Below are positions 1 to 5,426 of a DNA stretch of 7,808 bases, piece by piece. The stretch comes from an uncultured Amaricoccus sp. (lineage in GTDB: Bacteria > Pseudomonadota > Alphaproteobacteria > Rhodobacterales > Rhodobacteraceae): contig NZ_CALAGI010000011.1 in NCBI RefSeq assembly GCF_937891315.1, positions 1-7,808 of the forward strand. The letters run 5' to 3'. A program made the position numbers and the translations under genes. Within the stretch, counting starts at the first letter, position 1. The number at the start of each line of letters is the position of its first letter. The notes under the pieces were generated by a model. The model was not told the origin of the DNA and searched no databases. It saw nothing but the letters and a program-made list of their open reading frames with translations.

Positions 1-257
1 TCCCCTCGACCGACGTCGCCATCGTCATCGGCTCGAACGACATCGTGAACCCGGCGGCGCAGGAAGACCCGAACTCGCCGATCGCCGGCATGCCGGTGCT
101 GGAAGTCTGGAAGGCGAAGCAGGTCTTCGTCTCCAAGCGCGGCCAGGGCACCGGCTATTCCGGCATCGAGAACCCGCTGTTCTACAAGGAGAACACGCGG
201 ATGCTCTACGGCGACGCCAAGAAGTCGATCGACGAATTGCTGCAACGGATCAGCTAG
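1..257 (+). CDS. pntB: NAD(P) transhydrogenase subunit beta, C-terminal end (partial)
   Basis: Only the last 84 or so codons are present; the frame is open from base 3 and ends at TAG 255-257. PntB is the membrane and NADP(H)-binding subunit of proton-translocating transhydrogenase, which uses the proton gradient to reduce NADP+ with NADH at the inner membrane. The visible part is the end of the NADP-binding domain III. It shows the family signatures VIGSNDIVNPAA (about codons 8-19), SPIAGMPVLEVWKAK, a KRGQGTGYSGIEN stretch, and the NTRMLYGDAKKS segment near the end. The GTG at 45 is an internal valine, not a start. The match to remembered rhodobacterial PntB proteins (KQVFVSKRGQGTGYSGIENPLF) is close. 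Its partner pntA would lie to the left, outside the window. No frameshift or odd codon use is seen. Confidence 0.95.
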   Translation, partial: PSTDVAIVIGSNDIVNPAAQEDPNSPIAGMPVLEVWKAKQVFVSKRGQGTGYSGIENPLFYKENTRMLYGDAKKSIDELLQRIS

Positions 258-297
258 GTATCAACCGATGCTTCGCTGTGGATCGGGAATTTGGTAG

Positions 298-324
298 CGG
301 CGGGCGTGTCACGGGTGCCCGCCG
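298..324. repeat. GC-rich inverted repeat downstream of pntB
   Basis: CGGCGGGC (298-305) and GCCCGCCG (317-324) form a perfect 8-bp stem with an 11-nt loop, 40 bp after the pntB stop. There is no T tract after it, so it is not a classical Rho-independent terminator. It may still act as a 3' end stabiliser or a U-less terminator for the pnt transcript. Confidence 0.45.
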
Positions 325-339
325 GACGAAAGCGGAATG

Positions 340-358
340 GTTTGCCCCGTTGGCAAAC
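340..358. repeat. Perfect 7-5-7 dyad between pntB and gcrA
   Basis: GTTTGCC (340-346) and GGCAAAC (352-358) are perfect reverse complements around the 5-bp spacer CCGTT. Arm centres are 12 bp apart, about one helical turn, which would suit a dimeric DNA-binding protein. As RNA it would be a 7-bp hairpin. It lies 56 bp upstream of the proposed gcrA -35 element. Which role applies, if either, cannot be decided from sequence alone. Confidence 0.4.
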
Positions 359-396
359 GAGGTCGACGTGAGGGCGGGGCGAGCCGGTGTGGGCCA

Positions 397-401
397 GATT
401 C
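397..401. promoter_or_regulatory. GANTC (CcrM) site upstream of gcrA
   Basis: GATTC matches the CcrM methylation sequence GANTC. It is the only such site in the pntB-gcrA gap and sits 13 bp upstream of the proposed gcrA -35 element. Methylation state, and any effect on gcrA, is inference. Confidence 0.5.
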
Positions 402-414
402 CCGCCGGCCGCGC

Positions 415-442
415 TTGTAACCGGCCCGCGCGTGCTTAGAAT
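415..442 (+). promoter_or_regulatory. Predicted sigma70-type promoter of gcrA
   Basis: TTGTAA (415-420) and TAGAAT (437-442) are separated by 16 bp; the -10 matches TATAAT at five of six positions. Transcription would begin near 449-450, leaving a leader of about 60 nt. This supports translation from ATG 509 rather than from the in-frame GTG at 449, which would fall at the very 5' end of the RNA. Confidence 0.45.
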
Positions 443-508
443 AGGGGCGTGGGGAAACCCGCGCCCCTGACCTTTCCGAACCGACGATGTAAAGCCGTGG
501 AGAATTCG

Positions 509-1123
509 ATGTCCTGGACCGACGAGCGCGTCGAGACCCTCAAGCTGATGTGGTCCGAGGGAAAGAGCGCGAGCCAGATCGCCAAGGAGCTCGGCGGCGT
601 TACCCGCAACGCGGTGATCGGCAAGGTGCATCGGCTTGGCCTGTCGAACCGGGTGCCGGGCACCGACCACGCCGAGGACGAGGCGCTGCTCGAAAGCGGC
701 GTCGAGGATCCGGGGATCGAGGCCGACGAGGAAGTGGTCGCGGCCCCGGCGCCGAAGCCCGCCGTCGCGGCCGTCCCGCCGCAGCCAGTCGCCCCGGTGG
801 CGCCGCGGCCGATGGTCAAGGATCAGATACCCGCCCAACGGCCGCGCGTTCCCGGCCAGCCGATGCCGCCGCAGCCCTCGGGCTCGGAAATCAGCGCCGA
901 GGCACTGGCCAATCTGGCCGAAGCCGCGCGCAAGGCCAAGCGGCTGAGCCTGATGCAGCTGACCGAGCGGACCTGCAAATGGCCGGTCGGCGATCCCGCG
1001 ACCGACGATTTCTGGTTCTGCGGCCTGCCGACGGTGGCCGGCAAGCCCTATTGCGAGACGCATGTGGCGGTGGCCTTCCAGCCGATGTCCGCCCGCCGCG
1101 ACCGCCGCGCCGGCGGCCGCTGA
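509..1123 (+). CDS. gcrA: GcrA family cell cycle regulator
   Basis: The product is 204 aa. GcrA is an alphaproteobacterial transcription factor that binds sigma70 RNA polymerase and stimulates promoters carrying CcrM-methylated GANTC sites, coupling replication to the expression of division and polarity genes. Residues 1-48 are the classical N-terminal DNA-binding helix-turn-helix, beginning MSWTDERVETLK and containing ASQIAKELGG and TRNAVIGKVHRLGLS. Residues 50-145 are a Pro/Ala-rich linker. The C-terminal sigma-interacting part has CKWPVGDP (156-163), FWFCG and PYCETH, ending in VAFQP. ATG 509 is chosen because the family starts with MSWT and GGAG (499-502) precedes it by 6 nt; the open frame runs further upstream but shows no family similarity. 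It is monocistronic and converges on dsbA with a 10-bp gap. The linker is longer than in the Caulobacter protein (about 173 aa). Regulation is probably from the promoter at 415-442. Confidence 0.95.
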   Translation: MSWTDERVETLKLMWSEGKSASQIAKELGGVTRNAVIGKVHRLGLSNRVPGTDHAEDEALLESGVEDPGIEADEEVVAAPAPKPAVAAVPPQPVAPVAPRPMVKDQIPAQRPRVPGQPMPPQPSGSEISAEALANLAEAARKAKRLSLMQLTERTCKWPVGDPATDDFWFCGLPTVAGKPYCETHVAVAFQPMSARRDRRAGGR

Positions 1124-1133
1124 GCCCCCGGCC

Positions 1134-1766
1134 TTACGGCTTCGCGGCGGCGTAGGCCGCGTCGAGCTTCGCGGCGATTTCCTCGTAGGAGGAATTCGGG
1201 ACCTTCTCGCCATTGATGACGAAAGTCGGTGTCGCGTCGATCCCGTCGGCGACCTGGTTCTTCTGGTAGGCCGCGACCAGCGCCTCGGCGAAGGTCTGAT
1301 CCTGCCGGCAGGCGTCCATCTCGGCGTCGGTCAACCCGGCCTGCCGCCCGATGCCGTAGAGGTTCTTCATGATCGTCGGCCCGTCCTGCGAATTGAGCCA
1401 GCCGGCCTGCGTCGAGAACAGGAGATCGACCACGCCGAAATAACGGTCCGCCGGCGCGCAGCGCGCGATCACCGCGGCCCAGAGGCTCGGCGCGTTGAAA
1501 TAGACCTCGCGGAAGACGAGTCGCGCCTTGCCGGTGTCGATGTAGTTTTCCTTGATCCGCGGGAAGACCTCGGCGTTGAAATCGGCGCAATGCGGGCAGG
1601 TGAACATCGCATATTCGACGAGGGTCACCGGCGCGTCCGCGTCGCCCATGGTCATTTCCAGCACCTGGCGCGGCGCCTGCGCCCGGCCGAGTCCGGGCAG
1701 CGCGGTCGTCGCGGCGGCGGTCGCGAGGGCGGCGAGAGTGTGGCGGCGGGTCAGGGCGGTGATCAT
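1134..1766 (-). CDS. DsbA family periplasmic thiol:disulfide oxidoreductase
   Basis: The product is 210 aa. It is a thioredoxin-fold protein of the DsbA family that would form or shuffle disulfides in exported proteins. Residues 1-31 are an export signal with a twin arginine (TRRHTLAAL, residues 6-14), an Ala-rich hydrophobic stretch and a likely cleavage region at GRAQA, so Tat export is plausible though Sec cannot be excluded. The redox centre FTCPHC has its cysteines at 57 and 60. The family's cis-proline loop is visible as ATPTFVINGEKV near the C terminus, and the helical insertion lies between. The CPHC dipeptide is the strongly oxidising DsbA type. It follows dciA by 15 bp on the same strand, so co-transcription is likely. 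The start at 1766 gives a complete signal peptide; its ribosome-binding site is weak (GGAAC). It may belong to the single-domain alphaproteobacterial clade rather than being orthologous to E. coli DsbA, so no symbol is assigned. Confidence 0.9.
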   Translation of the reverse strand: MITALTRRHTLAALATAAATTALPGLGRAQAPRQVLEMTMGDADAPVTLVEYAMFTCPHCADFNAEVFPRIKENYIDTGKARLVFREVYFNAPSLWAAVIARCAPADRYFGVVDLLFSTQAGWLNSQDGPTIMKNLYGIGRQAGLTDAEMDACRQDQTFAEALVAAYQKNQVADGIDATPTFVINGEKVPNSSYEEIAAKLDAAYAAAKP

Positions 1767-1781
1767 TGGGCGTTCCGGTTG

Positions 1782-2330
1782 CTATTCGAAAGGTCGGGGC
1801 CGGGATAGCACATTCCGGGCCAATGTCTCCAAGGCCCGGCGCAAATCCTCATCACCAATGCTTGAAATCTCGGAGCGCACGGCGTGCAAGTCCGGAGTCG
1901 GCGCCGGCGCCTCCGGCCGCGGCGCCGGGGTCTCGGCAAAGCCCGCGGCGGCGTGCACCAGCTGGACGCGGCCAACCGCGTTCGGCCCCAGCGCCGCGTT
2001 GATCCGCTCGCGCAGCACCGGGATCATCATCTGCAGCCGCGGCGCGTGCGGTCCCGAGACAGCAAGGGTCAGCAGCCCGCCCGCCGGCCCGCGCGCCGAA
2101 GCGAGCTTCACCGGCCGCGCGATCGCCGCGCAGTCCGGCCCGACGATCTCGGCCCAGAGCGCCCGCAGCCGCGCCTCGGCATAGCCGCGCCGGGCCGCGA
2201 CGCTGTTCAACTGCGGACCGATCATGGTGCCAGCCCGCGCGAACCCGCGCCCCCGGCGGTCGCCCGCGTGGCCACCCTTGCCGCGCGGCGCCTTGCCTTT
2301 CGCGCCCGGCGTGCCAGTGTCCTCGGCCAT
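1782..2330 (-). CDS. dciA: DciA-like DUF721 protein, putative replicative helicase loader
   Basis: The product is 182 aa. DciA (DUF721) proteins interact with the DnaB helicase and replace DnaC/DnaI as helicase loader or operator in most bacteria, so the expected role is at replication initiation. Residues 1-33 are a basic, Gly-rich and probably disordered leader. The KH-like DUF721 core follows: LNSVAARRGYAEARLRALWAEIVG (about 41-64), then GGLLTLAVSGPHAPRLQMMIPVLRERINAALG. A Pro-rich linker (about 131-146) leads to a C-terminal helical segment (DEDLRRALETLARNVLS), as in other alphaproteobacterial members. The start at 2330 is preferred because GFARAG ahead of M36 resembles the conserved family N terminus; M36 (2225) is the alternative. 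It diverges from mutY across 72 bp and leads the dciA-dsbA pair. I saw no clear promoter: CTGACA at the -35 position is paired with only a weak TAGCTG. Confidence 0.85.
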   Translation of the reverse strand: MAEDTGTPGAKGKAPRGKGGHAGDRRGRGFARAGTMIGPQLNSVAARRGYAEARLRALWAEIVGPDCAAIARPVKLASARGPAGGLLTLAVSGPHAPRLQMMIPVLRERINAALGPNAVGRVQLVHAAAGFAETPAPRPEAPAPTPDLHAVRSEISSIGDEDLRRALETLARNVLSRPRPFE

Positions 2331-2385
2331 GCCGCCCCCGGTTCGCTGGTTTGGTTAACAGCTAGCCGCTGGCGTCGGGTTTGTC

Positions 2386-2391
2386 AGGAGG
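2386..2391 (+). promoter_or_regulatory. Strong Shine-Dalgarno that decides the mutY start
   Basis: AGGAGG is a full anti-16S match. It lies 11 nt before the in-frame GTG 2403 and 20 nt before ATG 2412. The spacing favours GTG 2403; the ATG at 2393 touches the motif and is in another frame. Confidence 0.6.
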
Positions 2392-2402
2392 GATGTTCAC
2401 GG

Positions 2403-3479
2403 GTGGAGCGGATGGCGGCCGAATTGCTCGACTGGTACGACGGCGCGGCGCGATCGATGCCATGGCGCGTGCCGCCGGACGCGCGGGCGCTTGGCATCCG
2501 TCCCGATCCCTATCACGTCTGGCTGTCGGAGGTGATGCTCCAGCAGACCACGGTCGCCGCGGTGAAGGGCTATTTCTCCGCCTTCGTCGCCCGCTGGCCG
2601 CGCATCGGCGATCTCGCCGCGGCCGAGGATGCCGAGGTGATGGCCGCCTGGGCCGGCCTCGGCTACTACGCCCGCGCGCGCAACCTGTTGAAATGCGCCC
2701 GCCTGGTCGCGGGCGAGCTCGGCGGGCGGTTTCCGGAAACCGAAGCGGGGTTGCGCGCGCTGCCCGGCATCGGACCCTATACCGCCGCCGCGATCGCCTC
2801 GATCGCCTTCGACCGGCCCGCGGTTGTGCTCGACGGCAATGTCGAGCGGGTAATGGCCCGGCTCCACGCCGTCGAGACGCCGCTGCCGGGGGCGAAGGAA
2901 GAACTCCGGGCGCTCGCCGCGCTGCTGACGCCAGCGGAGCGGCCGGGCGATTACGCCCAGGCGGTGATGGATCTCGGCGCCACCATCTGCGCGCCGCGCG
3001 CCCCGGCCTGCGGAATATGTCCCTGGCTCACGCCCTGCCGCGCCCGCCGGCTCGGCATCGCGGCGGAGTTGCCGCGCAAGGTGCGCAAGGCGAAAAAACC
3101 GGTGCGGCGCGGGGTCGCCTATCTTGCCCGGCGGGCGGACGGCGCCGTGCTGGTCGAGCGGCGGCCGGACCGCGGGCTGCTCGGCGGCATGCTCGGACTA
3201 CCCGGCACTGACTGGGCCGAGATGGCACCATCCCCGCGTCCACCCTTCGCGGCCGACTGGCGCGATCTCGGGGTCGAGGCGCGGCACACCTTCACCCATT
3301 TCCACCTGATACTGACCGTGGAGGGCGCGTGCGTCGGGATGACCGCGACGGGCGAGTTCCGCGACGCGGACGCCGCCCTGGCCGCGATGCCGACGGTGAT
3401 GCGCAAGGCGCTGAGGCTCGGCCTCGGCGCGCTTGGCGACGCCACGGCTCCGGCTCGCCGCGCCAACTCCCGCCGATAG
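2403..3479 (+). CDS. mutY: A/G-specific adenine DNA glycosylase MutY
   Basis: The product is 358 aa from GTG 2403; E. coli MutY has 350. MutY removes adenine mispaired with 8-oxoguanine, preventing G:C to T:A transversions after oxidative damage. The catalytic Glu is E43 in SEVMLQQT. The helix-hairpin-helix is LPGIGPYT (120-127) and the catalytic Asp is D144 in VVLDGNVER. The 4Fe-4S ligands C196, C203, C206 and C212 have the exact C-x6-C-x2-C-x5-C spacing. The C-terminal NUDIX-like 8-oxoG recognition domain (about 230-340) shows RRPDRGLLGGMLGLPG and HTFTHFHL. All key residues are present, so the enzyme should be active. ATG 2412, three codons downstream, is the alternative start. The frame stays open far upstream through the antisense of dciA, which is a high-GC artefact. 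It converges on ccrM with 8 bp between the stops and no visible terminator. Confidence 0.95.
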   Translation: MERMAAELLDWYDGAARSMPWRVPPDARALGIRPDPYHVWLSEVMLQQTTVAAVKGYFSAFVARWPRIGDLAAAEDAEVMAAWAGLGYYARARNLLKCARLVAGELGGRFPETEAGLRALPGIGPYTAAAIASIAFDRPAVVLDGNVERVMARLHAVETPLPGAKEELRALAALLTPAERPGDYAQAVMDLGATICAPRAPACGICPWLTPCRARRLGIAAELPRKVRKAKKPVRRGVAYLARRADGAVLVERRPDRGLLGGMLGLPGTDWAEMAPSPRPPFAADWRDLGVEARHTFTHFHLILTVEGACVGMTATGEFRDADAALAAMPTVMRKALRLGLGALGDATAPARRANSRR

Positions 3480-3487
3480 ACGAGCGG

Positions 3488-4594
3488 TCAGTCGTGCATC
3501 TCGGCCCGTACCTGCTGGCGCAGGACGTCGATCGGGATGCTCTCGCCCTCGCGGCGGAAATGCCAGTAGGTCCAGCCGTTGCACGAAGGCGCGCCCTCCA
3601 GCGCGGCGCCGACCTGGTGGATCGAGCCGCGCACGTCGTTGGCGATCAGCGTGCCGTCGGCGCGGATCTTGGCCTGGCGCCGGCCGTTCATCGAATGCAG
3701 GATCTCGCCCGGGCAGAGCATGCCGCGCTCGACCAGTTGGCCGAAAGCGACCCGCGGCTCCGCGCGCTTGGGCGTCGTCACCGCCGCCACCTCGGCGTCG
3801 AGCGTCCGGACCCTGGCGATCCGCGCCTCGGCGGCGGCGCGATAGTCCGCCTCGCGCTCGATGCCGATGAAGCGCCGGCCGAGGCGCTTGGCCACCGCGC
3901 CGGTGGTTCCGGTGCCGAAGAACGGGTCGAGCACCACGTCGCCCGGACGGGTCGAGGCGACCAGCACCCGATGCAGCAGCGCCTCCGGCTTCTGCGTGGG
4001 ATGCGCCTTCTCGCCGGTGGCGGTCTTCAGCCGCTCCGCCCCGGTGCAGAGCGGGATCACCCAGTCGGAGCGCATCTGAACGTCATCGTTCAGCGCCTTC
4101 ATCGCCTCGTAGTTGAAGGTGTATTTCGACTGATCCGATTTCGCCGCCCAGATCAGCGTCTCATGCGCGTTGGTCAGCCGCTTGCCGCGAAAATTCGGCA
4201 TCGGGTTCGACTTGCGCCAGACCACGTCGTTCAGGATCCAGAAGCCGGCGTCCTGCAGCGTCGCGCCGACGCGAAAGATATTGTGATAGGAGCCGATCAC
4301 CCAGATCGCGCCGTCGGGCTTCAGCAGCCGCCGCGCGGCGGCGAGCCAGGCGCGGGAGAATTCGTCATAGGCGCCGAAGGACGCAAAGCGGTCCCAATGG
4401 TCATCGACCGCGTCGACCCGCGAATTGTCCGGGCGATGCAACTCGCCCTTCAGCTGAAGATTGTAGGGCGGATCGGCGAAGATGAGGTCGATGCTGGCTT
4501 CCGGCAGCCGGTTCATCTCTTCGACGCAGTCCCCCGCCAGTATCGTGTCCAGTTCCAGTTCGGTTTTTCCGCACGATACTTGCGCTCTTGACAT
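3488..4594 (-). CDS. ccrM: Cell cycle-regulated GANTC adenine DNA methyltransferase CcrM
   Basis: The product is 368 aa; Caulobacter CcrM has 358. It methylates N6 of adenine in GANTC, and in Caulobacter it is made only late in the cell cycle so that promoters stay hemimethylated after fork passage. It is a beta-class N6 MTase with motif order IV then I: DPPY (41-44, in FADPPYNLQL) is the catalytic motif and DPFFGTGTTG (223-232) binds AdoMet. Other family blocks are WVIGSYHNIFRVG, KSNPMPNFRGKRLTNAHE and EKAHPTQKPEALLHR. Residues from about 285 form the C-terminal RAMA-type domain (FGQLVERG, SIHQVGAALEG, NGWTYWHF) that sets CcrM apart from solitary type II MTases. ATG 4594 (MSRAQ) is preferred over the in-frame TTG at 4642 because it sits behind GGGAAAA and the longer version has no family similarity and covers two GANTC sites. 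No restriction enzyme is nearby, so it is an orphan MTase. The promoter region is described separately. Confidence 0.96.
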   Translation of the reverse strand: MSRAQVSCGKTELELDTILAGDCVEEMNRLPEASIDLIFADPPYNLQLKGELHRPDNSRVDAVDDHWDRFASFGAYDEFSRAWLAAARRLLKPDGAIWVIGSYHNIFRVGATLQDAGFWILNDVVWRKSNPMPNFRGKRLTNAHETLIWAAKSDQSKYTFNYEAMKALNDDVQMRSDWVIPLCTGAERLKTATGEKAHPTQKPEALLHRVLVASTRPGDVVLDPFFGTGTTGAVAKRLGRRFIGIEREADYRAAAEARIARVRTLDAEVAAVTTPKRAEPRVAFGQLVERGMLCPGEILHSMNGRRQAKIRADGTLIANDVRGSIHQVGAALEGAPSCNGWTYWHFRREGESIPIDVLRQQVRAEMHD

Positions 4595-4635
4595 CGTATT
4601 TTCCCGAGGATGAGGGCTGATCTGCCCGCAACCAT

Positions 4636-4674
4636 GAGTCAAAAGCGAATCGGGGTCAAATTATAAATTGAATC
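4636..4674. promoter_or_regulatory. Cluster of three GANTC sites in the ccrM control region
   Basis: GAGTC (4636-4640), GAATC (4647-4651) and GAATC (4670-4674) all match GANTC, with start-to-start spacings of 11 and 23 bp. The third is the core of the 9-bp palindrome TTGAATCAA (4668-4676). Read on the minus strand, one site lies 4 bp upstream of the -10 element and two fall just after the predicted transcription start. The chance rate at this base composition is about one site per 340 bp. In Caulobacter, GANTC sites in the ccrM leader are known to help turn the gene off after methylation; the same job here is inference. Confidence 0.8.
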
Positions 4675-4688
4675 AAGGACTTAACTAT
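4660..4688 (-). promoter_or_regulatory. Predicted ccrM promoter
   Basis: On the minus strand TATAAT (4665 to 4660) is a perfect -10 element in an AT-rich island of an otherwise GC-rich window. Seventeen bp upstream the -35 position reads ATAGTT (4688 to 4683), a poor match that overlaps the rnhB stop. A GANTC site occupies the spacer. A good -10, a poor -35 and a GANTC between them fit a GcrA-assisted sigma70 promoter, by analogy with Caulobacter. The start would be near 4653, giving a leader of about 60 nt. Confidence 0.6.
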
Positions 4689-5287
4689 GCGGCTTCCCAC
4701 AAGATATTGTGGATCGGCTTGAAGGAACGCCTATGGTGTGGGGTCACGCCTAGTTCAGACAGCGCCGCGACGTGGGCGCGGGTGCCATATCCCTTGTTTT
4801 GTTCCCACGCATAGCCGGGAAACTGTTGCGCAAGCGCCACCATGATCCGGTCGCGCGTAACCTTGGCGACGATCGAGGCGGCGGCGATCGACAGGACCAG
4901 CCCGTCGCCGCCGACGATGGCCCGCGCCGGACAGCCGAGATCGGGCGGCACCTTGTTGCCATCGACCAGCGCCAGCGCCGGCGCGGGCGTCAGTTGGGCG
5001 AGGGCGCGGCGCATGGCGAGAAAGCTCGCCCGCAGGATGTTGATCCGGTCGATTTCCTCGACGCTCGCCTGCCCGACGCCGACGACGGCCGAGGCGAGAA
5101 GCTCGGCATGGAGCGCCTCGCGCCGAGCGGCGGTCAGGCGCTTGCTGTCGTCGATACCCTCGGGGATTGCGAGTGGGTTCAGGATCACCGCCGCGGCGAC
5201 CACCGGCCCGGCGAGCGGCCCGCGACCGACTTCGTCGATACCGCAGACGGGTTGGACGGAGCGGGATTCAAGGGCGAAATCGGGCAT
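4685..5287 (-). CDS. rnhB: Ribonuclease HII
   Basis: The product is 200 aa, a normal length (E. coli 198). RNase HII cuts the RNA strand of RNA-DNA hybrids and starts removal of single ribonucleotides from DNA. The four metal-binding carboxylates are visible: D18 and E19 in GIDEVGRGPLAGPVVAAAV, D109 in LVDGNKVPP, and D128 in VGGDG. Other family blocks are DDSKRLT (46-52), AAASIVAKVTRDR (135-147) and the C-terminal GYGTRAHVAAL with HHRRSF. The start ATG 5287 leaves the usual short N terminus before the first Asp; the ribosome-binding site is only GAGAG. A GANTC site (5265-5269) lies just inside the gene. It precedes ccrM on the same strand by 90 bp, so some read-through into ccrM is possible, but that gap contains a separate promoter. 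It is divergent from the SHOCT gene. Confidence 0.95.
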   Translation of the reverse strand: MPDFALESRSVQPVCGIDEVGRGPLAGPVVAAAVILNPLAIPEGIDDSKRLTAARREALHAELLASAVVGVGQASVEEIDRINILRASFLAMRRALAQLTPAPALALVDGNKVPPDLGCPARAIVGGDGLVLSIAAASIVAKVTRDRIMVALAQQFPGYAWEQNKGYGTRAHVAALSELGVTPHHRRSFKPIHNILWEAA

Positions 5288-5307
5288 CTAACTCTCTGGC
5301 ACTGTCA

Positions 5308-5334
5308 GGATATCGCACCATCGGGGAGATATCC
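5308..5334. promoter_or_regulatory. Operator-like inverted repeat in the rnhB / SHOCT-gene divergent region
   Basis: GGATATC (5308-5314) and GATATCC (5328-5334) are perfect reverse complements with 13 bp between them. Arm centres are 20 bp apart, two helical turns, the geometry expected of a dimeric repressor. It begins 21 bp upstream of the rnhB start codon. The rest of this 139-bp gap holds a direct repeat of CCGGATC (5337-5343 and 5349-5355) and a possible extended -10 TGCTAGGCG (5390-5398) for the + strand gene, without a convincing -35. Confidence 0.4.
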
Positions 5335-5426
5335 GCCCGGATCAAGCGCCGGATCGGGTCATTGCGCGCTGGGCGTCGCCGGCTTGCCGTGCTAGGCGCG
5401 ACGAGGGGCGATCGGGAGAGACGAGC

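Noticed and set aside
254..1213. Long minus-strand open frame (319 codons) across gcrA
   Set aside because: It is rich in Arg, Gly and Pro with no family signature and is antisense to a clear GcrA; long spurious frames are expected at this GC content.
1884..2402. Upstream in-frame extension of mutY
   Set aside because: It overlaps dciA on the opposite strand, shows no MutY similarity, and a strong AGGAGG lies just before GTG 2403.
3329..4591. 420-codon plus-strand open frame across ccrM
   Set aside because: It is antisense to CcrM, whose catalytic motifs are intact on the minus strand; composition is typical of a shadow frame.
4595..4642. Longer ccrM start at TTG 4642
   Set aside because: The extra 16 residues lack family similarity and would cover two GANTC sites of the leader; ATG 4594 has a better ribosome-binding context.
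4681..4685. CtrA binding site (TTAAC) near the ccrM promoter
   Set aside because: Only a half-site is present; no TTAA-N7-TTAA partner is found in either direction.
3488..5287. Restriction-modification system around the methyltransferase
   Set aside because: The neighbour is RNase HII, no endonuclease is present, and the C-terminal domain identifies the orphan cell-cycle enzyme CcrM.
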